A stretch of 64,000 nucleotides of DNA, taken from JAVKBW01 sp964352715. Lineage in GTDB: Bacteria > Pseudomonadota > Alphaproteobacteria > UBA8366 > Aestuariispiraceae. Made by a program: the position numbers and the translations under genes. Below are positions 50,144-59,895 of the stretch, piece after piece. The notes beneath the pieces are model-generated. The model did no database searches and was not told where the DNA came from. It saw nothing but the letters and a program-made list of their open reading frames with translations. Within the stretch, counting starts at the first letter, position 1. Every line of letters starts with the position of its first letter. The stretch lies in NCBI GenBank assembly GCA_964352715.1, contig CAYGSU010000009.1:1-64000 (forward strand), read 5' to 3'.

Positions 50144-50749
50144 ATGTCGCGCCTTACACGTAAACTGAGACGCCGCCTTATCGCCCCCATGTTTTCCAGT
50201 CGAAAGCCGCCGGAATACGGCGCGCGGGGGGTGCTTTTCGGTATTTTCTTCGCGTTTACACCGCTGGTAGGTGTGCAAATCGCCATTCTCCTCGGTTTGT
50301 GGACTCTCGTTCGCACACTGGCGCCCAAATATGATTTTAATCTTATTGTGGCCATCGCATGGGTTTGGGTGACAAATGTTTTCACTGTGCCGCCAATCTA
50401 TTTCGGGTTTATCGTTACGGGCCAGATGATGCTGGGACGGTGGGACGAGCCGATCGGCTACGGCGCATATACGAGCCGGCTTGACGCCACGCTGGCGATG
50501 CATCCCGCCGCAGAGTGGTATGAACTGATTTGGTTGCGAATGGACAGTTTGCTGGATGCCTTCGGTCTTCCTCTGTTTGTAGGGTGGATACCCTGGGCGC
50601 TTATCCTGTCGATTGTCGGGTACTATTGGTCTCTGAAACTGATACGGCAGGTCCGCGAAACGCGCGCCAAGCGTCGGTTGAAGAAACGTGCGGCCCGCGT
50701 CGAAAAATCCCGCATCGAAAATGCCTATCCTGACCCGTCCGGATCGTAA
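50144..50749 (+). CDS. DUF2062 membrane protein
   Basis: A 201-residue protein with the DUF2062 pattern: a basic N-terminus (Arg-Leu-Thr-Arg-Lys-Leu-Arg-Arg-Arg), hydrophobic helices at about 28-60 and 70-95, and another near 140-165, then a basic C-terminal tail. The family is widespread and of unknown function; some members sit near glycosyltransferases or envelope genes, and nothing here hints at a partner. Its 3' end overlaps the convergent DUF455 gene by 25 bases. Confidence 0.85.
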   Translation: MSRLTRKLRRRLIAPMFSSRKPPEYGARGVLFGIFFAFTPLVGVQIAILLGLWTLVRTLAPKYDFNLIVAIAWVWVTNVFTVPPIYFGFIVTGQMMLGRWDEPIGYGAYTSRLDATLAMHPAAEWYELIWLRMDSLLDAFGLPLFVGWIPWALILSIVGYYWSLKLIRQVRETRAKRRLKKRAARVEKSRIENAYPDPSGS

Positions 50750-51534
50750 AAGCTCTCCGGAAAATTCGCCTTCGTCCGACTGGTGCGGTTGAACGGCGGC
50801 TTTATCTGTCCGCGAAAGTACTTGGCGACCAGCGCCTGCCATGTAGCGGCGGGATTCTGGCCGGATGCTTCGCACAGCCAGAAAAACCAGCGTGTTCCGG
50901 CGGCGACATGCTGTATTTCGTCGTCATGAATAACTGTCAGAATTGACGCGCTTGCTGGATCGCCGACCTTGTTCAGCCGGTCGATCATCGTCGGGGTTAC
51001 GTCCAGTCCTCTGGCTTCCAGCACCATCGGTACGACGGCGAGCCGGGCCTGCAGGTCATGCGCCGTTGTCTGGGCGGCCTGCCACAACCCGTCATGTGCC
51101 GGCAAATCGCCATAGCTGGCCCCCAATTCGTTCAGGCGATCCTGCAGCAGCAGAAAGTGCCGTGCTTCATCGTTGGCCACAGCTACCCAGTCGTCGTAGA
51201 AACTGCGCGGCAGGGCAGGATGATGTGCGGTGAACCGGCCAACGATGTCCCAGGCAAGATCGATGGCGTTCAGTTCGATATGGGCGAGTGCGTGCAGCAG
51301 GGCGATACGGCCTTCTGGCCCGGCGGTGATCCGGCGCCGGGGCATTTTTCCCGGCGATAGCAGAACCGGCCGGTCCTGCCGGGAAGGACGGTCAGGCAGA
51401 ACGCCTTCGCCCGGTTCGGTAATGTCACCGCCAACCCATTGCGCCGCCCATCGGCGGGACACACTGGCTTTCTTTACCGGATCGGCTATCGACAGAACGT
51501 CGATGGCGGCGTCGCACAGATTTTGTGTCGTCAA
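50725..51534 (-). CDS. DUF455 ferritin-like protein
   Basis: A 269-residue DUF455 protein. The helical core has the paired metal motifs Ala-His-Ile-Glu-Leu-Asn-Ala-Ile-Asp-Leu-Ala and Val-Ala-Asn-Asp-Glu-Ala-Arg-His-Phe, plus a later Asp-Asp-Glu-Ile-Gln-His, a pattern of a diiron ferritin-like four-helix bundle. Members resemble the MiaE-like hydroxylase fold, so a diiron oxygenase role is possible; no substrate is known. It overlaps the bcp stop by 4 bases and follows glnE and bcp in the same direction. Confidence 0.88.
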   Translation of the reverse strand: MTTQNLCDAAIDVLSIADPVKKASVSRRWAAQWVGGDITEPGEGVLPDRPSRQDRPVLLSPGKMPRRRITAGPEGRIALLHALAHIELNAIDLAWDIVGRFTAHHPALPRSFYDDWVAVANDEARHFLLLQDRLNELGASYGDLPAHDGLWQAAQTTAHDLQARLAVVPMVLEARGLDVTPTMIDRLNKVGDPASASILTVIHDDEIQHVAAGTRWFFWLCEASGQNPAATWQALVAKYFRGQIKPPFNRTSRTKANFPESFYDPDGSG

Positions 51535-51995
51535 AGGGCTTTTGCGGCTTCCAGCACGTCTTCGACATGCCCGGGCACCTTAACTTTGGGCCATGCCTGG
51601 GCAATCGCGCCTTTCTTGTCGACAAGGAAAGTGCATCGCGTAATGCCTTCGTATTCCTTGCCGTACATTTTCTTGATGCCCCAGGCGCCATAGTCTTCGC
51701 AGACGGTCGAATCCTTGTCCGACGCGAGAATGAAGTTCAGATCGTACTTGGTCTTGAACTTGTCGTGTTTGGCGGCGGTATCCTTGCTGATCCCGATGAT
51801 GGTGACGCCAAGCTTGTCGAAGGCGTTCTTCTGGTCGCGAAAACCCTGCGCTTCCTTGGTGCAGCCGGGCGTATCGTCCTTCGGGTAGAAGTACACCACG
51901 ACAGGCTTCCCTTTCAGGGCTGACAGGGTCACCGAACCGCCGCCGTCTGTCGGAAGGGTAAAGTCGGGTGCCGGATCGCCGATATTCAAGGCCAT
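51531..51995 (-). CDS. bcp: Thioredoxin-dependent thiol peroxidase (Bcp/PrxQ)
   Basis: A 154-residue peroxiredoxin. The active site is Tyr-Pro-Lys-Asp-Asp-Thr-Pro-Gly-Cys-Thr-Lys-Glu with the peroxidatic Cys near 45. The usual resolving Cys five residues later is absent (Glu-Ala-Gln-Gly-Phe), so it behaves as a 1-Cys form, which occurs in this family. It reduces hydrogen peroxide and lipid peroxides with thioredoxin. It lies 59 bases after glnE and overlaps the DUF455 gene. Confidence 0.95.
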   Translation of the reverse strand: MALNIGDPAPDFTLPTDGGGSVTLSALKGKPVVVYFYPKDDTPGCTKEAQGFRDQKNAFDKLGVTIIGISKDTAAKHDKFKTKYDLNFILASDKDSTVCEDYGAWGIKKMYGKEYEGITRCTFLVDKKGAIAQAWPKVKVPGHVEDVLEAAKAL

Positions 51996-52054
51996 GATAT
52001 CTCTCTCATCGTGTTGGTTTCAGAAGTTGCCTCTAGACATATAGAACTGTTGCG

Positions 52055-55009
52055 TCATGTGGAAAGCAGCCTGTCAAAGATGCGACAAACCGTTTGCGCC
52101 TTTTCCTCCATCTCAGCCCGCAGGTCTTTCAGGCTCTCGAAGGTCCCGGTGCCGTTGCCCGCCGCTTTCAACACCGCGCGAACCTGTCCTTCCGGCGCTG
52201 TTTCCTCGTCGAAAGCTTCACGGGTCAGAACCCTGATCACTGACTGGATGTTCCGCCACATCGTAAGCGCATCGACAAGCGTGTCCGCGGCTTCCTTTTC
52301 AAGCAACCCGGCATCCCTGAGTGCATAAAGCGCATTCGCCGTATTGGGATTCAGGCAGTCAGGATGCGCGTCGGCATGCAACAACTGCAGAAACTGGGCA
52401 ATGAACTCAACATCGATCAAGCCACCGGGTCGGTATTTCATGTCCCACGGATTATCGCCTGGAAATTCGTTGGCGATGCGGACCCGCATCGAGCGGATGT
52501 CCTCGACCAGCTTGGCAGGGTCACGGGCCTGGCAAAGGCCCTTGGCGATGGCGGCATCGACCTTTTTCTGCATACCGTCGGAGCCGCAGATAAAGCGCGC
52601 GCGGGTCAGGGCCATGTGTTCCCAGGTCCAGGCCTCGCCCTGATAATAGCCCGTGAACCGTTCAAGCATTGTAGCAACAGGGCCGGAATTTCCACCGGGC
52701 CGCAGCCTGGTATCGACATCGAACAGCGGGCCTTCGGCGGTTTGCGCCGTGATCGCCGTAATCGCCCGCTGGCAAAGCCGCAGATAGTAGGTGGAAGGCC
52801 CCAGCGGCTTCGGTCCGTCGGATCCTTCAACATCCGGCGGCACATCGTAAATGAAAACCAGATCCAGATCGGATTTCGGGGCCAGCTCCCGTCCGCCGAA
52901 CTTGCCGAGGGCGACAATGGCATGGCCGCCGCCGGGCAGAGTGCCGTGCTGTTCGGCATAGGATCGGACGACTTCAGGAAGCAGGTGTTGCAGGGCCGTT
53001 TCCGCACAATCAGTCAGGATTTCGGCGTGTTCCCGCGCGAAGTAGCGGCCCTGCATGATGCCGACGCCGACCTGGAAAAACCTGTCGGCGACCCAGCTTC
53101 GGCAGATGTCCAGAATGTCCTCGTAATCGCGTGCCTGGCTTAACGCGGACTCAATCGAGCTGTCCCGGTTGTGTTCATCATTACCGGTCATCGTTGTGCC
53201 GCCGGTATCCAGCAGGCTATCCAGCAACAACGGGCGGCGCATCAAACGGTCGGCCAGGCCGGGGGCCGCGCCCATGATTTCGGCCACCAGATCGAGCAGT
53301 GCCGGATTGGCCTGAAACAGGGCGAACAACTGCACCCCGGCAGGCAGGCCTTCCAGGAACCCGTCGAATCTCGAGAACGCCTGATCGGGGTCCGGTGTTT
53401 TTGAAAGCGCGACAAGCAGCAATGGCATCAGTTCTGTCAGGATCTGACGCGACCGTTCGCTTCGGGTCGCCCGATAGCGGCCGCGATGCCAGGTCCGCAC
53501 CCGACCCGCGACATGCGACGGCGTTTTGAACCCCATGTCGGTCAGGGTTGCTATTGTGTCCGGATCATCGTCTTCACCGGTGAAGACCAGCGCCCCGCCG
53601 CCGCCGAGTTCCGGCGATTCCTCGAACAGGCCGGCGTAATGGCGTTCGACGGTTTCCAGATGACCCCGCAGGGTCTGCCGAAAAGCTGCCGGATCGGTAA
53701 ACCCCATGAAGCCGCCAAGGTGGTCAATCGCATCGGCTTCCGTAGGCAGGGTCTGGGTTTGGGTGTCGTTGATCATTTGCAGCCGGTGTTCCAGCGTGCG
53801 CAGGAAGTCGTAGCTGGCCGACAGTTCCGTCACCGCCTGCGGTGTCGTATGCGCGCGTCCCGCCAGGGCGCGCAGGGCGCTCAAAGTGTTGCGGTCGCGC
53901 AGGCTCGGGTCTCTGCCGCCCCAGATCAGCTGCTGGGTCTGGGCGAAAAATTCAATTTCCCGAATACCGCCCCGGCCGGTCTTGATGTTATGGCCTTCTA
54001 TCGCGATTTTCGCGCCGCCACGATGGGCGTTGATCTGCCTTTTTATCGAGTGGATATCCTGAATGGCGGCGAAATCAAGATGTTTCCGCCACACGAACGG
54101 GCGGATGTCGGTCAGGAAATGCTCGCCCAGAGCGAAATCTCCGGCGACCGGCCGCGCCTTGATCATGGCGGCCCGTTCCCAGTTCTGACCGACACTTTCA
54201 TAATAGGAAATGGCGGCGTTGACCGTCAGCGCGATCGGGGTCATGCCGGGGTCCGGTCGCAATCTCAGATCCGTCCGGAAAACATAACCATCGGCGGTAC
54301 GCTGGTCCATCAGTCGCACCACGGTCTGGGTGGCTCGGATCATTTCCTTGCGCAAGCGGTCGGCATCCTTCGCACCGATCTTCTGCGGATCGTACAGGGC
54401 GATGATATCGATATCGCTGGAATAATTCAGTTCGCCAGCACCGAGTTTGCCCATGCCCAGAAAGACGAAACCGGGATGCGGTGCACCCGCTTCGCCGCGC
54501 GGGGCTTCCAGAACGCCCTGGCGGACAAGGTCGGCCAGCGCCCACTGCGTTGCGGCATCAAGGCTTGACGAGGCGAAATCGCTCAACGCCCGTGTAACAG
54601 CGGGAAGGGTCCATGCCTGCGAAATATCGGCCAGGGCTATCAGCAGGGCGGCGCGCCGTTTCAACTGCCGTAATGTCTTCTCGACCTTCGCGATATCCGT
54701 GTCGTCGCGGCCCGCCGTTGCTGTTTCGGAAAGCACTGTCTTCCAGCAGGGGTCCAGGCCGGTTTCAAACAGGTCGAGGGCGAAGCCTGGGTCGCGGATC
54801 GCAAGCCCGGTCAGGTACGGGCTGTAGGCGAACAGAATGTCGAGCAGACCTGCCGCCGCGTCTTTCTGTGTCAGCTTGTCAAACCGGGTCGCCAGTTCGT
54901 CATCCCGCTGCAGGACTTCGACCCATCTTTCACGCCCGACGTCGATGCGACCGGCATCGGCATCTGGCGGTTTCGGTGCGGAACCTGCAATGTTATCAAG
55001 AAAGTGCAT
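52055..55009 (-). CDS. glnE: Bifunctional glutamine synthetase adenylyltransferase/deadenylase
   Basis: A 984-residue GlnE with two nucleotidyltransferase-like halves. The N-terminal (deadenylylating) site has Tyr-Ser-Ser-Asp-Ile-Asp-Ile-Ile-Ala-Leu-Tyr-Asp; the C-terminal (adenylylating) site has Lys-Ser-Asp-Leu-Asp-Leu-Val-Phe-Ile-Tyr-Asp. Both Asp-x-Asp metal pairs are intact, so both activities are expected. GlnE switches glutamine synthetase off and on under control of PII. It is divergent from the AsmA-like gene and starts the glnE-bcp-DUF455 run. Confidence 0.97.
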   Translation of the reverse strand: MHFLDNIAGSAPKPPDADAGRIDVGRERWVEVLQRDDELATRFDKLTQKDAAAGLLDILFAYSPYLTGLAIRDPGFALDLFETGLDPCWKTVLSETATAGRDDTDIAKVEKTLRQLKRRAALLIALADISQAWTLPAVTRALSDFASSSLDAATQWALADLVRQGVLEAPRGEAGAPHPGFVFLGMGKLGAGELNYSSDIDIIALYDPQKIGAKDADRLRKEMIRATQTVVRLMDQRTADGYVFRTDLRLRPDPGMTPIALTVNAAISYYESVGQNWERAAMIKARPVAGDFALGEHFLTDIRPFVWRKHLDFAAIQDIHSIKRQINAHRGGAKIAIEGHNIKTGRGGIREIEFFAQTQQLIWGGRDPSLRDRNTLSALRALAGRAHTTPQAVTELSASYDFLRTLEHRLQMINDTQTQTLPTEADAIDHLGGFMGFTDPAAFRQTLRGHLETVERHYAGLFEESPELGGGGALVFTGEDDDPDTIATLTDMGFKTPSHVAGRVRTWHRGRYRATRSERSRQILTELMPLLLVALSKTPDPDQAFSRFDGFLEGLPAGVQLFALFQANPALLDLVAEIMGAAPGLADRLMRRPLLLDSLLDTGGTTMTGNDEHNRDSSIESALSQARDYEDILDICRSWVADRFFQVGVGIMQGRYFAREHAEILTDCAETALQHLLPEVVRSYAEQHGTLPGGGHAIVALGKFGGRELAPKSDLDLVFIYDVPPDVEGSDGPKPLGPSTYYLRLCQRAITAITAQTAEGPLFDVDTRLRPGGNSGPVATMLERFTGYYQGEAWTWEHMALTRARFICGSDGMQKKVDAAIAKGLCQARDPAKLVEDIRSMRVRIANEFPGDNPWDMKYRPGGLIDVEFIAQFLQLLHADAHPDCLNPNTANALYALRDAGLLEKEAADTLVDALTMWRNIQSVIRVLTREAFDEETAPEGQVRAVLKAAGNGTGTFESLKDLRAEMEEKAQTVCRIFDRLLST

Positions 55010-55138
55010 GCCTTCCCCTTGTTCAGCATGGCCGAACTACGCTACGCCGAACTATAAGGCCTATGTTTGCCGACTCTACAATAGACGGCACCCGTGATTT
55101 GATCTGGCAGGCCGCCCAAAGCGGCGATTGGCGCAAAC

Positions 55139-58100
55139 TTGACAACGAAGCGAAGCTTTCGGATTGCATTGGAAATACTGGCAGGTCTGGTCGCCGGATT
55201 TGCCCTGCTTGTGGGCATTGGGCTGTGGCGACTGTCCACCGGTCCTGTTTCGCTGTCGTTTTTAACGCCCGCTATCCAGGAATCCCTGAAGGACCCGGAC
55301 GGCCCGTTCGATGTCTCCATCGGCGATACGGTTCTGACCTGGGCCGGATGGGACAGAGCGGTCGACATCATGATCCGTAATGTCACCCTGCGCAGACAGG
55401 GTGAACGGCCCGTCGCCGTTCTGCCGCGGGTTTCGCTGGGCCTGTCCTTGAAGTCGCTGGTCAATGGGGTGATCGCACCGACCAGCATCGAAATCCTGTC
55501 TCCGGCCGTTGCCGTCCGGCGCTATGCCGATGGCCGGTTCGCCTTCGGACTTTCCGGGGCCAACCTGGACGAACTGGTCGAGGAAACAACAGGCGAGGAA
55601 GAGCCACCGCAAGGACCGCTGTCGCTTGCCATGCTCGATCAGATTCTGAATCCGACCGACAGCAACAGCCGCCTCGCCGAACTGGAAACGATCAGCGTTC
55701 TTGGCGCCACGACAACCATTGTCGATGACTATGCGGGCGTAACATGGCGTCTGCCCGACACGAATATCGTTCTCGTCAAGGAACGGCGGGAACTGCGCGG
55801 CAATATCAGCGTTCGGCTTGAAACCGAAGACACATCGACCAGCCTGTCGGGGGTTTTGCTGCACGCATACGGGTCCGACGGGGTTCAGATTTCCGTCTCG
55901 TTTCAGGACCTGTCGCCCGGTCTGCTGGCCCGCGCGATACCGGAAGCAGCACCCATTCGCGATATCGACGTTGATGTCAGCGGGTCCGTTTCATTCGGGC
56001 TGAAGCTGGACGGCAGGCCGGAGACACTGGAATATTCTCTGCAAAGCACTCTCGGCTCGATAACGGGGTCATTGCGTCTGGCCGATGGTGACAGCCGCAT
56101 TCTGGCAGATGGCCGTGTAGAACAGATCGATACCGCCGCACTCGCCAAGGCGGTGCCCGAACTTCCGGAATTGAAGCATTTTCGGTCGAAAATCTCCGGA
56201 AGTTTCTCGCTGATTGCGCGGCGCGACGGTTTCATTGAACACGCCGAAGTCGACCTTACCGGGTCGGAGGGCGTGTTGTCGGTGCCGGAAGCCGGGCTTG
56301 CCGATATCGCCTTTCGCGCTGCCTCCCTGTCCGGGCGGGTGGAAGACAATTTTGGGGTTGTTGTCATCGACAACCTGTCGCTCGATGTTCTCGAAGAAAC
56401 CGCAATTCTGGTCACCGGTTCGGCCCTTTCCGATGGCGTCACCTACGCACTTGATATCGGGGCGCAGGTTCTTTCGGCACAATTCGCCGATATCATGCCG
56501 TTGTGGCCGGATGGGGTTGGCAGCGACGCAAAGGACTGGCTGGAACCCAACCTTCCTGCCGCCTACATTCCGAACGCCGAGATTTCATTGCGCGGATCGA
56601 TGCCGGTCAACGATCCGGCAGCGCTTGAGATTACGTCGATGGACGGCGCAATGGATATCGAAGATGCCGAGGTGCATTACCGAAGACCCTTGCCGCCGGT
56701 TACCGGGATCAGCGGCAGGGCTGTATTCGGGGTCAACTGGATGAAGATCGATACGACCGGTGGAACCGTCGAAGGCGGGCTCGAACTGCAGGACGGCGTG
56801 GTCCATCTGACGGATCTGGGCGGGTACGATAACGCCGAAATTTCGATCAAGGTGAAGACGCCGCTACAATCAGCGCTTACCCTGCTGGACAGTGACCCTT
56901 TCCATCTGATTTCCAAGCTCGATATTGATCCGAGCACGATGCGCGGCACAGGCGTTGTCGACGCCTATTTCGCCTTTCCGCTCAGCAAGACGCTCACGAC
57001 CGATGAAATGACTTATCGCGCGACGGCTCGTGCCACCGATGTGGAAATGGACAAGGCGCCGCTGAATACGCAACTGACCGGCGGCACCGTCGATCTATGG
57101 CTGGACAATGACGGAATGGATGTTTCAGGCACGGTTCAGATGAACCGCATTCCAGCGCTGGTCAACTGGCGGGAAAGCTTCAGCGATGCATCGCCGGTCC
57201 GGTCGAGCTATTCAGTCAAGGCGACACTTTCGGAGCGCCAGCTGCGGGACCTTGTTCTCGACACACAAGGAATGGCGACCGGGCTGTTTGGCATTGCGCT
57301 TGATTACAACAGTTACCGTGATGGCAGGAATGTTATCGATATCAGAGCCGATTTGCGGCGCAGCACCCTGACGCTCGATCTTCTTCCCTGGAAGAAAGAG
57401 CGCGGCATACCCGGCAACCTGACGATGACGATGAAATACGGAAATGACGGACCCGTGAAAATCGAAAATCTGCTCCTGTCGAGTGCGGATTTCAAGGCCT
57501 CCGGGTCGATGACGCTTGCGCCGAACTTCGAACGGTTCGTGTCAGCCAAAATCGACAGCCTCAGCTATCAGGGCGGCTCCGCCAACGGCACGGTGGAAAT
57601 GGATGCAGCGGGTAAATACAGGATAGATGTGAAAGGTGAGTCCATCGACGTTGCGCATTTTCTGGAAGATGACGGCATTCGTGAAACACCGGAAGAAAAG
57701 CTGGCTAATCGGGGTCCTCGGCTCGACCTGAAGGCGGATTTTGAAAAGGTGACGGCCGGACCGGATCGCCGGTTGAACGACGTTCAGTTTTCCATGGCGC
57801 ATGACGGGCTGGATGTCGAAGTGCTGGCGCTACGCTCGCGGGTTGATGGCGGCGGCAAGCTGTCGATCGATTTCCGACCGGCCGCTGTCGGACAGACCCT
57901 GTCGATAAAGGCGGACAATGCAGGCAGGGCAATGGCTGCGCTGGACTGGACCGACCGGGTTGAAGGCGGCACGCTTTCGCTGCAGGGGTCGCGCCCTTCC
58001 GCCAACGATCCGCTGGTCGGCACCGTGCAGATCGAACGCTTCACCCTGATCAATGCGCCGGTTCTCGCCAAGCTGCTTGAATTCATGTCGCTGACAGGCA

Positions 58101-58531
58101 TCGTCTCTGCTCTTGGCCAACAGGGGCTCGATTTTACCAGGATGGATGGCGAGTTCACCTTCCAGGACGGGTATCTGAATTTCAAACAGGCAAAGGCCTA
58201 TGGGTCGTCGATCGCGGTGACAGCGAACGGCTTTGTCGATTCCGATTCGAATTTCATTGAACTGACCGGCACAATTATCCCAGCCTATACGTTCAACCGC
58301 GTGCTGGAATCCATTCCGGTAATTGGCGATATTCTGGCTGGTGAGGACGGCGGCATTCTGGCTGCCAACTATGCTGTTGAAGGCCCGATTGAAGATCCCA
58401 CGGTATCAGTCAATCCGCTGTCAGCCCTGGCGCCTGGTATCCTTCGCCGTATCTTTTCCGCCGGTGAAGGCGATGCCTCATCCGGGGCTGAAAAGCTCAA
58501 GGAATTCAAGGAAGTTCAGCAAAACCGATAG
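55139..58531 (+). CDS. AsmA/YhdP-like membrane-anchored protein (DUF3971 family)
   Basis: A giant protein of 1130 residues. One membrane anchor (about 9-30) is followed by an almost all-beta periplasmic body of the repeating-beta-groove type found in AsmA, YhdP and TamB. Its C-terminal part (about 900-1110), with Asp-Phe-Thr-Arg-Met-Asp-Gly-Glu and Ala-Asn-Tyr-Ala-Val-Glu-Gly-Pro-Ile-Glu-Asp-Pro, fits the AsmA-like C-terminal domain. YhdP-type proteins move phospholipids to the outer membrane. The start is TTG, as no ATG precedes the anchor; the ribosome site is weak. It is divergent from glnE (129 bases) and convergent with tyrS. Confidence 0.9.
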   Translation: MTTKRSFRIALEILAGLVAGFALLVGIGLWRLSTGPVSLSFLTPAIQESLKDPDGPFDVSIGDTVLTWAGWDRAVDIMIRNVTLRRQGERPVAVLPRVSLGLSLKSLVNGVIAPTSIEILSPAVAVRRYADGRFAFGLSGANLDELVEETTGEEEPPQGPLSLAMLDQILNPTDSNSRLAELETISVLGATTTIVDDYAGVTWRLPDTNIVLVKERRELRGNISVRLETEDTSTSLSGVLLHAYGSDGVQISVSFQDLSPGLLARAIPEAAPIRDIDVDVSGSVSFGLKLDGRPETLEYSLQSTLGSITGSLRLADGDSRILADGRVEQIDTAALAKAVPELPELKHFRSKISGSFSLIARRDGFIEHAEVDLTGSEGVLSVPEAGLADIAFRAASLSGRVEDNFGVVVIDNLSLDVLEETAILVTGSALSDGVTYALDIGAQVLSAQFADIMPLWPDGVGSDAKDWLEPNLPAAYIPNAEISLRGSMPVNDPAALEITSMDGAMDIEDAEVHYRRPLPPVTGISGRAVFGVNWMKIDTTGGTVEGGLELQDGVVHLTDLGGYDNAEISIKVKTPLQSALTLLDSDPFHLISKLDIDPSTMRGTGVVDAYFAFPLSKTLTTDEMTYRATARATDVEMDKAPLNTQLTGGTVDLWLDNDGMDVSGTVQMNRIPALVNWRESFSDASPVRSSYSVKATLSERQLRDLVLDTQGMATGLFGIALDYNSYRDGRNVIDIRADLRRSTLTLDLLPWKKERGIPGNLTMTMKYGNDGPVKIENLLLSSADFKASGSMTLAPNFERFVSAKIDSLSYQGGSANGTVEMDAAGKYRIDVKGESIDVAHFLEDDGIRETPEEKLANRGPRLDLKADFEKVTAGPDRRLNDVQFSMAHDGLDVEVLALRSRVDGGGKLSIDFRPAAVGQTLSIKADNAGRAMAALDWTDRVEGGTLSLQGSRPSANDPLVGTVQIERFTLINAPVLAKLLEFMSLTGIVSALGQQGLDFTRMDGEFTFQDGYLNFKQAKAYGSSIAVTANGFVDSDSNFIELTGTIIPAYTFNRVLESIPVIGDILAGEDGGILAANYAVEGPIEDPTVSVNPLSALAPGILRRIFSAGEGDASSGAEKLKEFKEVQQNR

Positions 58532-58538
58532 GGGGCTT

Positions 58539-59792
58539 CTAAGCCGCTCTGACAAGGACGTGCTTTTTCTTGCCCATCGACAGTTTCAGAGCGCCTTCAG
58601 CGCCCAGATCACCCGCCGTGACGACAAGGCTGTCGTCGTCGACCCGCGCATCGTTCAGCTTCACGCCGCCGCCCTTGATCATCCGACGCGCTTCGGAATT
58701 GCTCGCCGTCAGTTCTGTCCGGGTCAGCAAGGCCAGTATGCCCATGCCGGCTTTCAGTTCTTCTGCCGGAATATCAATTGTTGGCAGCGTGGCTGCGTGG
58801 GTATTTTCCACGAATGTCTTGCGAGCGGCTTCCGAAGCTTCGCGTGCGGCCGATTCACCACGGGCCAGAGCCGTTGCGGCATCCGCCAGCACCTTCTTTG
58901 CCTCGTTGATCTCGGCGCCCTGCAACGTTTCCAGTCTGGAAATCTCATCGAGCGGCAGGTCGGTGAACAGTTTCAGGAATCGCCCGACATCAGCGTCTTC
59001 CGTATTGCGCCAGAACTGCCAGTAATCGAACGCCGTCAGCCGGTCTTCATTCAGCCAGACCGCACCGTCCGCCGTCTTGCCCATCTTCGCGCCGCTCGAC
59101 GTGGTAATCAGCGGAACGGTAACGCCGAAAAGCTCCGCACCGTCCGACCGGCGCGCAAGTTCGATACCATTGACGATGTTGCCCCATTGGTCAGACCCGC
59201 CCATCTGCAGCTTGCAGTCATAGCGTTTGGCCAGTTCCATGAAGTCGTAGGCCTGCAGGATCATGTAGTTGAATTCCAGGAACGACAAAGGCTGTTCGCG
59301 TTCAAGCCGCATTCGCACACTGTCAAAGGTCAGCATGCGGTTGACGGAAAAATGCCGTCCGACATCGCGCAGGAAGTCGATGTAGTTCAGGCCGCGCAGC
59401 CAGTCGTCGTTGTTGACCATGATGGCGTCGGTCGGCCCGTCGCCAAAGGTCAGGTACTGTTCAAAGCAGGATTTGATGCTGGCAAGGTTCGCGGCAATCT
59501 GGTCGTCAGTCAGCAGCTTGCGGGCGTCATCCTTGCCGCTCGGGTCGCCGACGCGGGTCGTGCCGCCGCCCATCAGTACAATCGGCTTGTGACCGGTTTT
59601 CTGGAACCAGCGCAGCAGCATGATGGAAACCAGATGACCCACATGCAGGCTGTCGCCGGTTGCGTCATAGCCGATATAGGCGGTGATCGGCCCGGCCGCC
59701 GCCTGTGCGTCCAATCCTTCCAGATCGGTTCCCTGATGAATGAAACCGCGATCGGATATCGTTTGTAGAAAATCGGACTTGAATCGGGCCAT
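58539..59792 (-). CDS. tyrS: Tyrosyl-tRNA synthetase
   Basis: A 417-residue class I synthetase. The HIGH-like motif is Leu-His-Val-Gly-His-Leu, the KMSKS-like loop is Ala-Lys-Met-Gly-Lys-Thr as usual for TyrS, and an S4-like RNA-binding domain closes the protein (about 350-415). The ATG at 59792, preceded by GGCGGAACC, is preferred over one 36 bases upstream. It is divergent from anmK, an arrangement common in this group. Confidence 0.97.
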   Translation of the reverse strand: MARFKSDFLQTISDRGFIHQGTDLEGLDAQAAAGPITAYIGYDATGDSLHVGHLVSIMLLRWFQKTGHKPIVLMGGGTTRVGDPSGKDDARKLLTDDQIAANLASIKSCFEQYLTFGDGPTDAIMVNNDDWLRGLNYIDFLRDVGRHFSVNRMLTFDSVRMRLEREQPLSFLEFNYMILQAYDFMELAKRYDCKLQMGGSDQWGNIVNGIELARRSDGAELFGVTVPLITTSSGAKMGKTADGAVWLNEDRLTAFDYWQFWRNTEDADVGRFLKLFTDLPLDEISRLETLQGAEINEAKKVLADAATALARGESAAREASEAARKTFVENTHAATLPTIDIPAEELKAGMGILALLTRTELTASNSEARRMIKGGGVKLNDARVDDDSLVVTAGDLGAEGALKLSMGKKKHVLVRAA

Positions 59793-59895
59793 GGTTCGGT
59801 TCCGCCGGTGAAAGTGAATATTCTTCAATGAAGGCCCGGTGAATTATCACGCCGCCACGGCTACGGCAATTGGCGGCGATGCGGGAGGAAGAACT

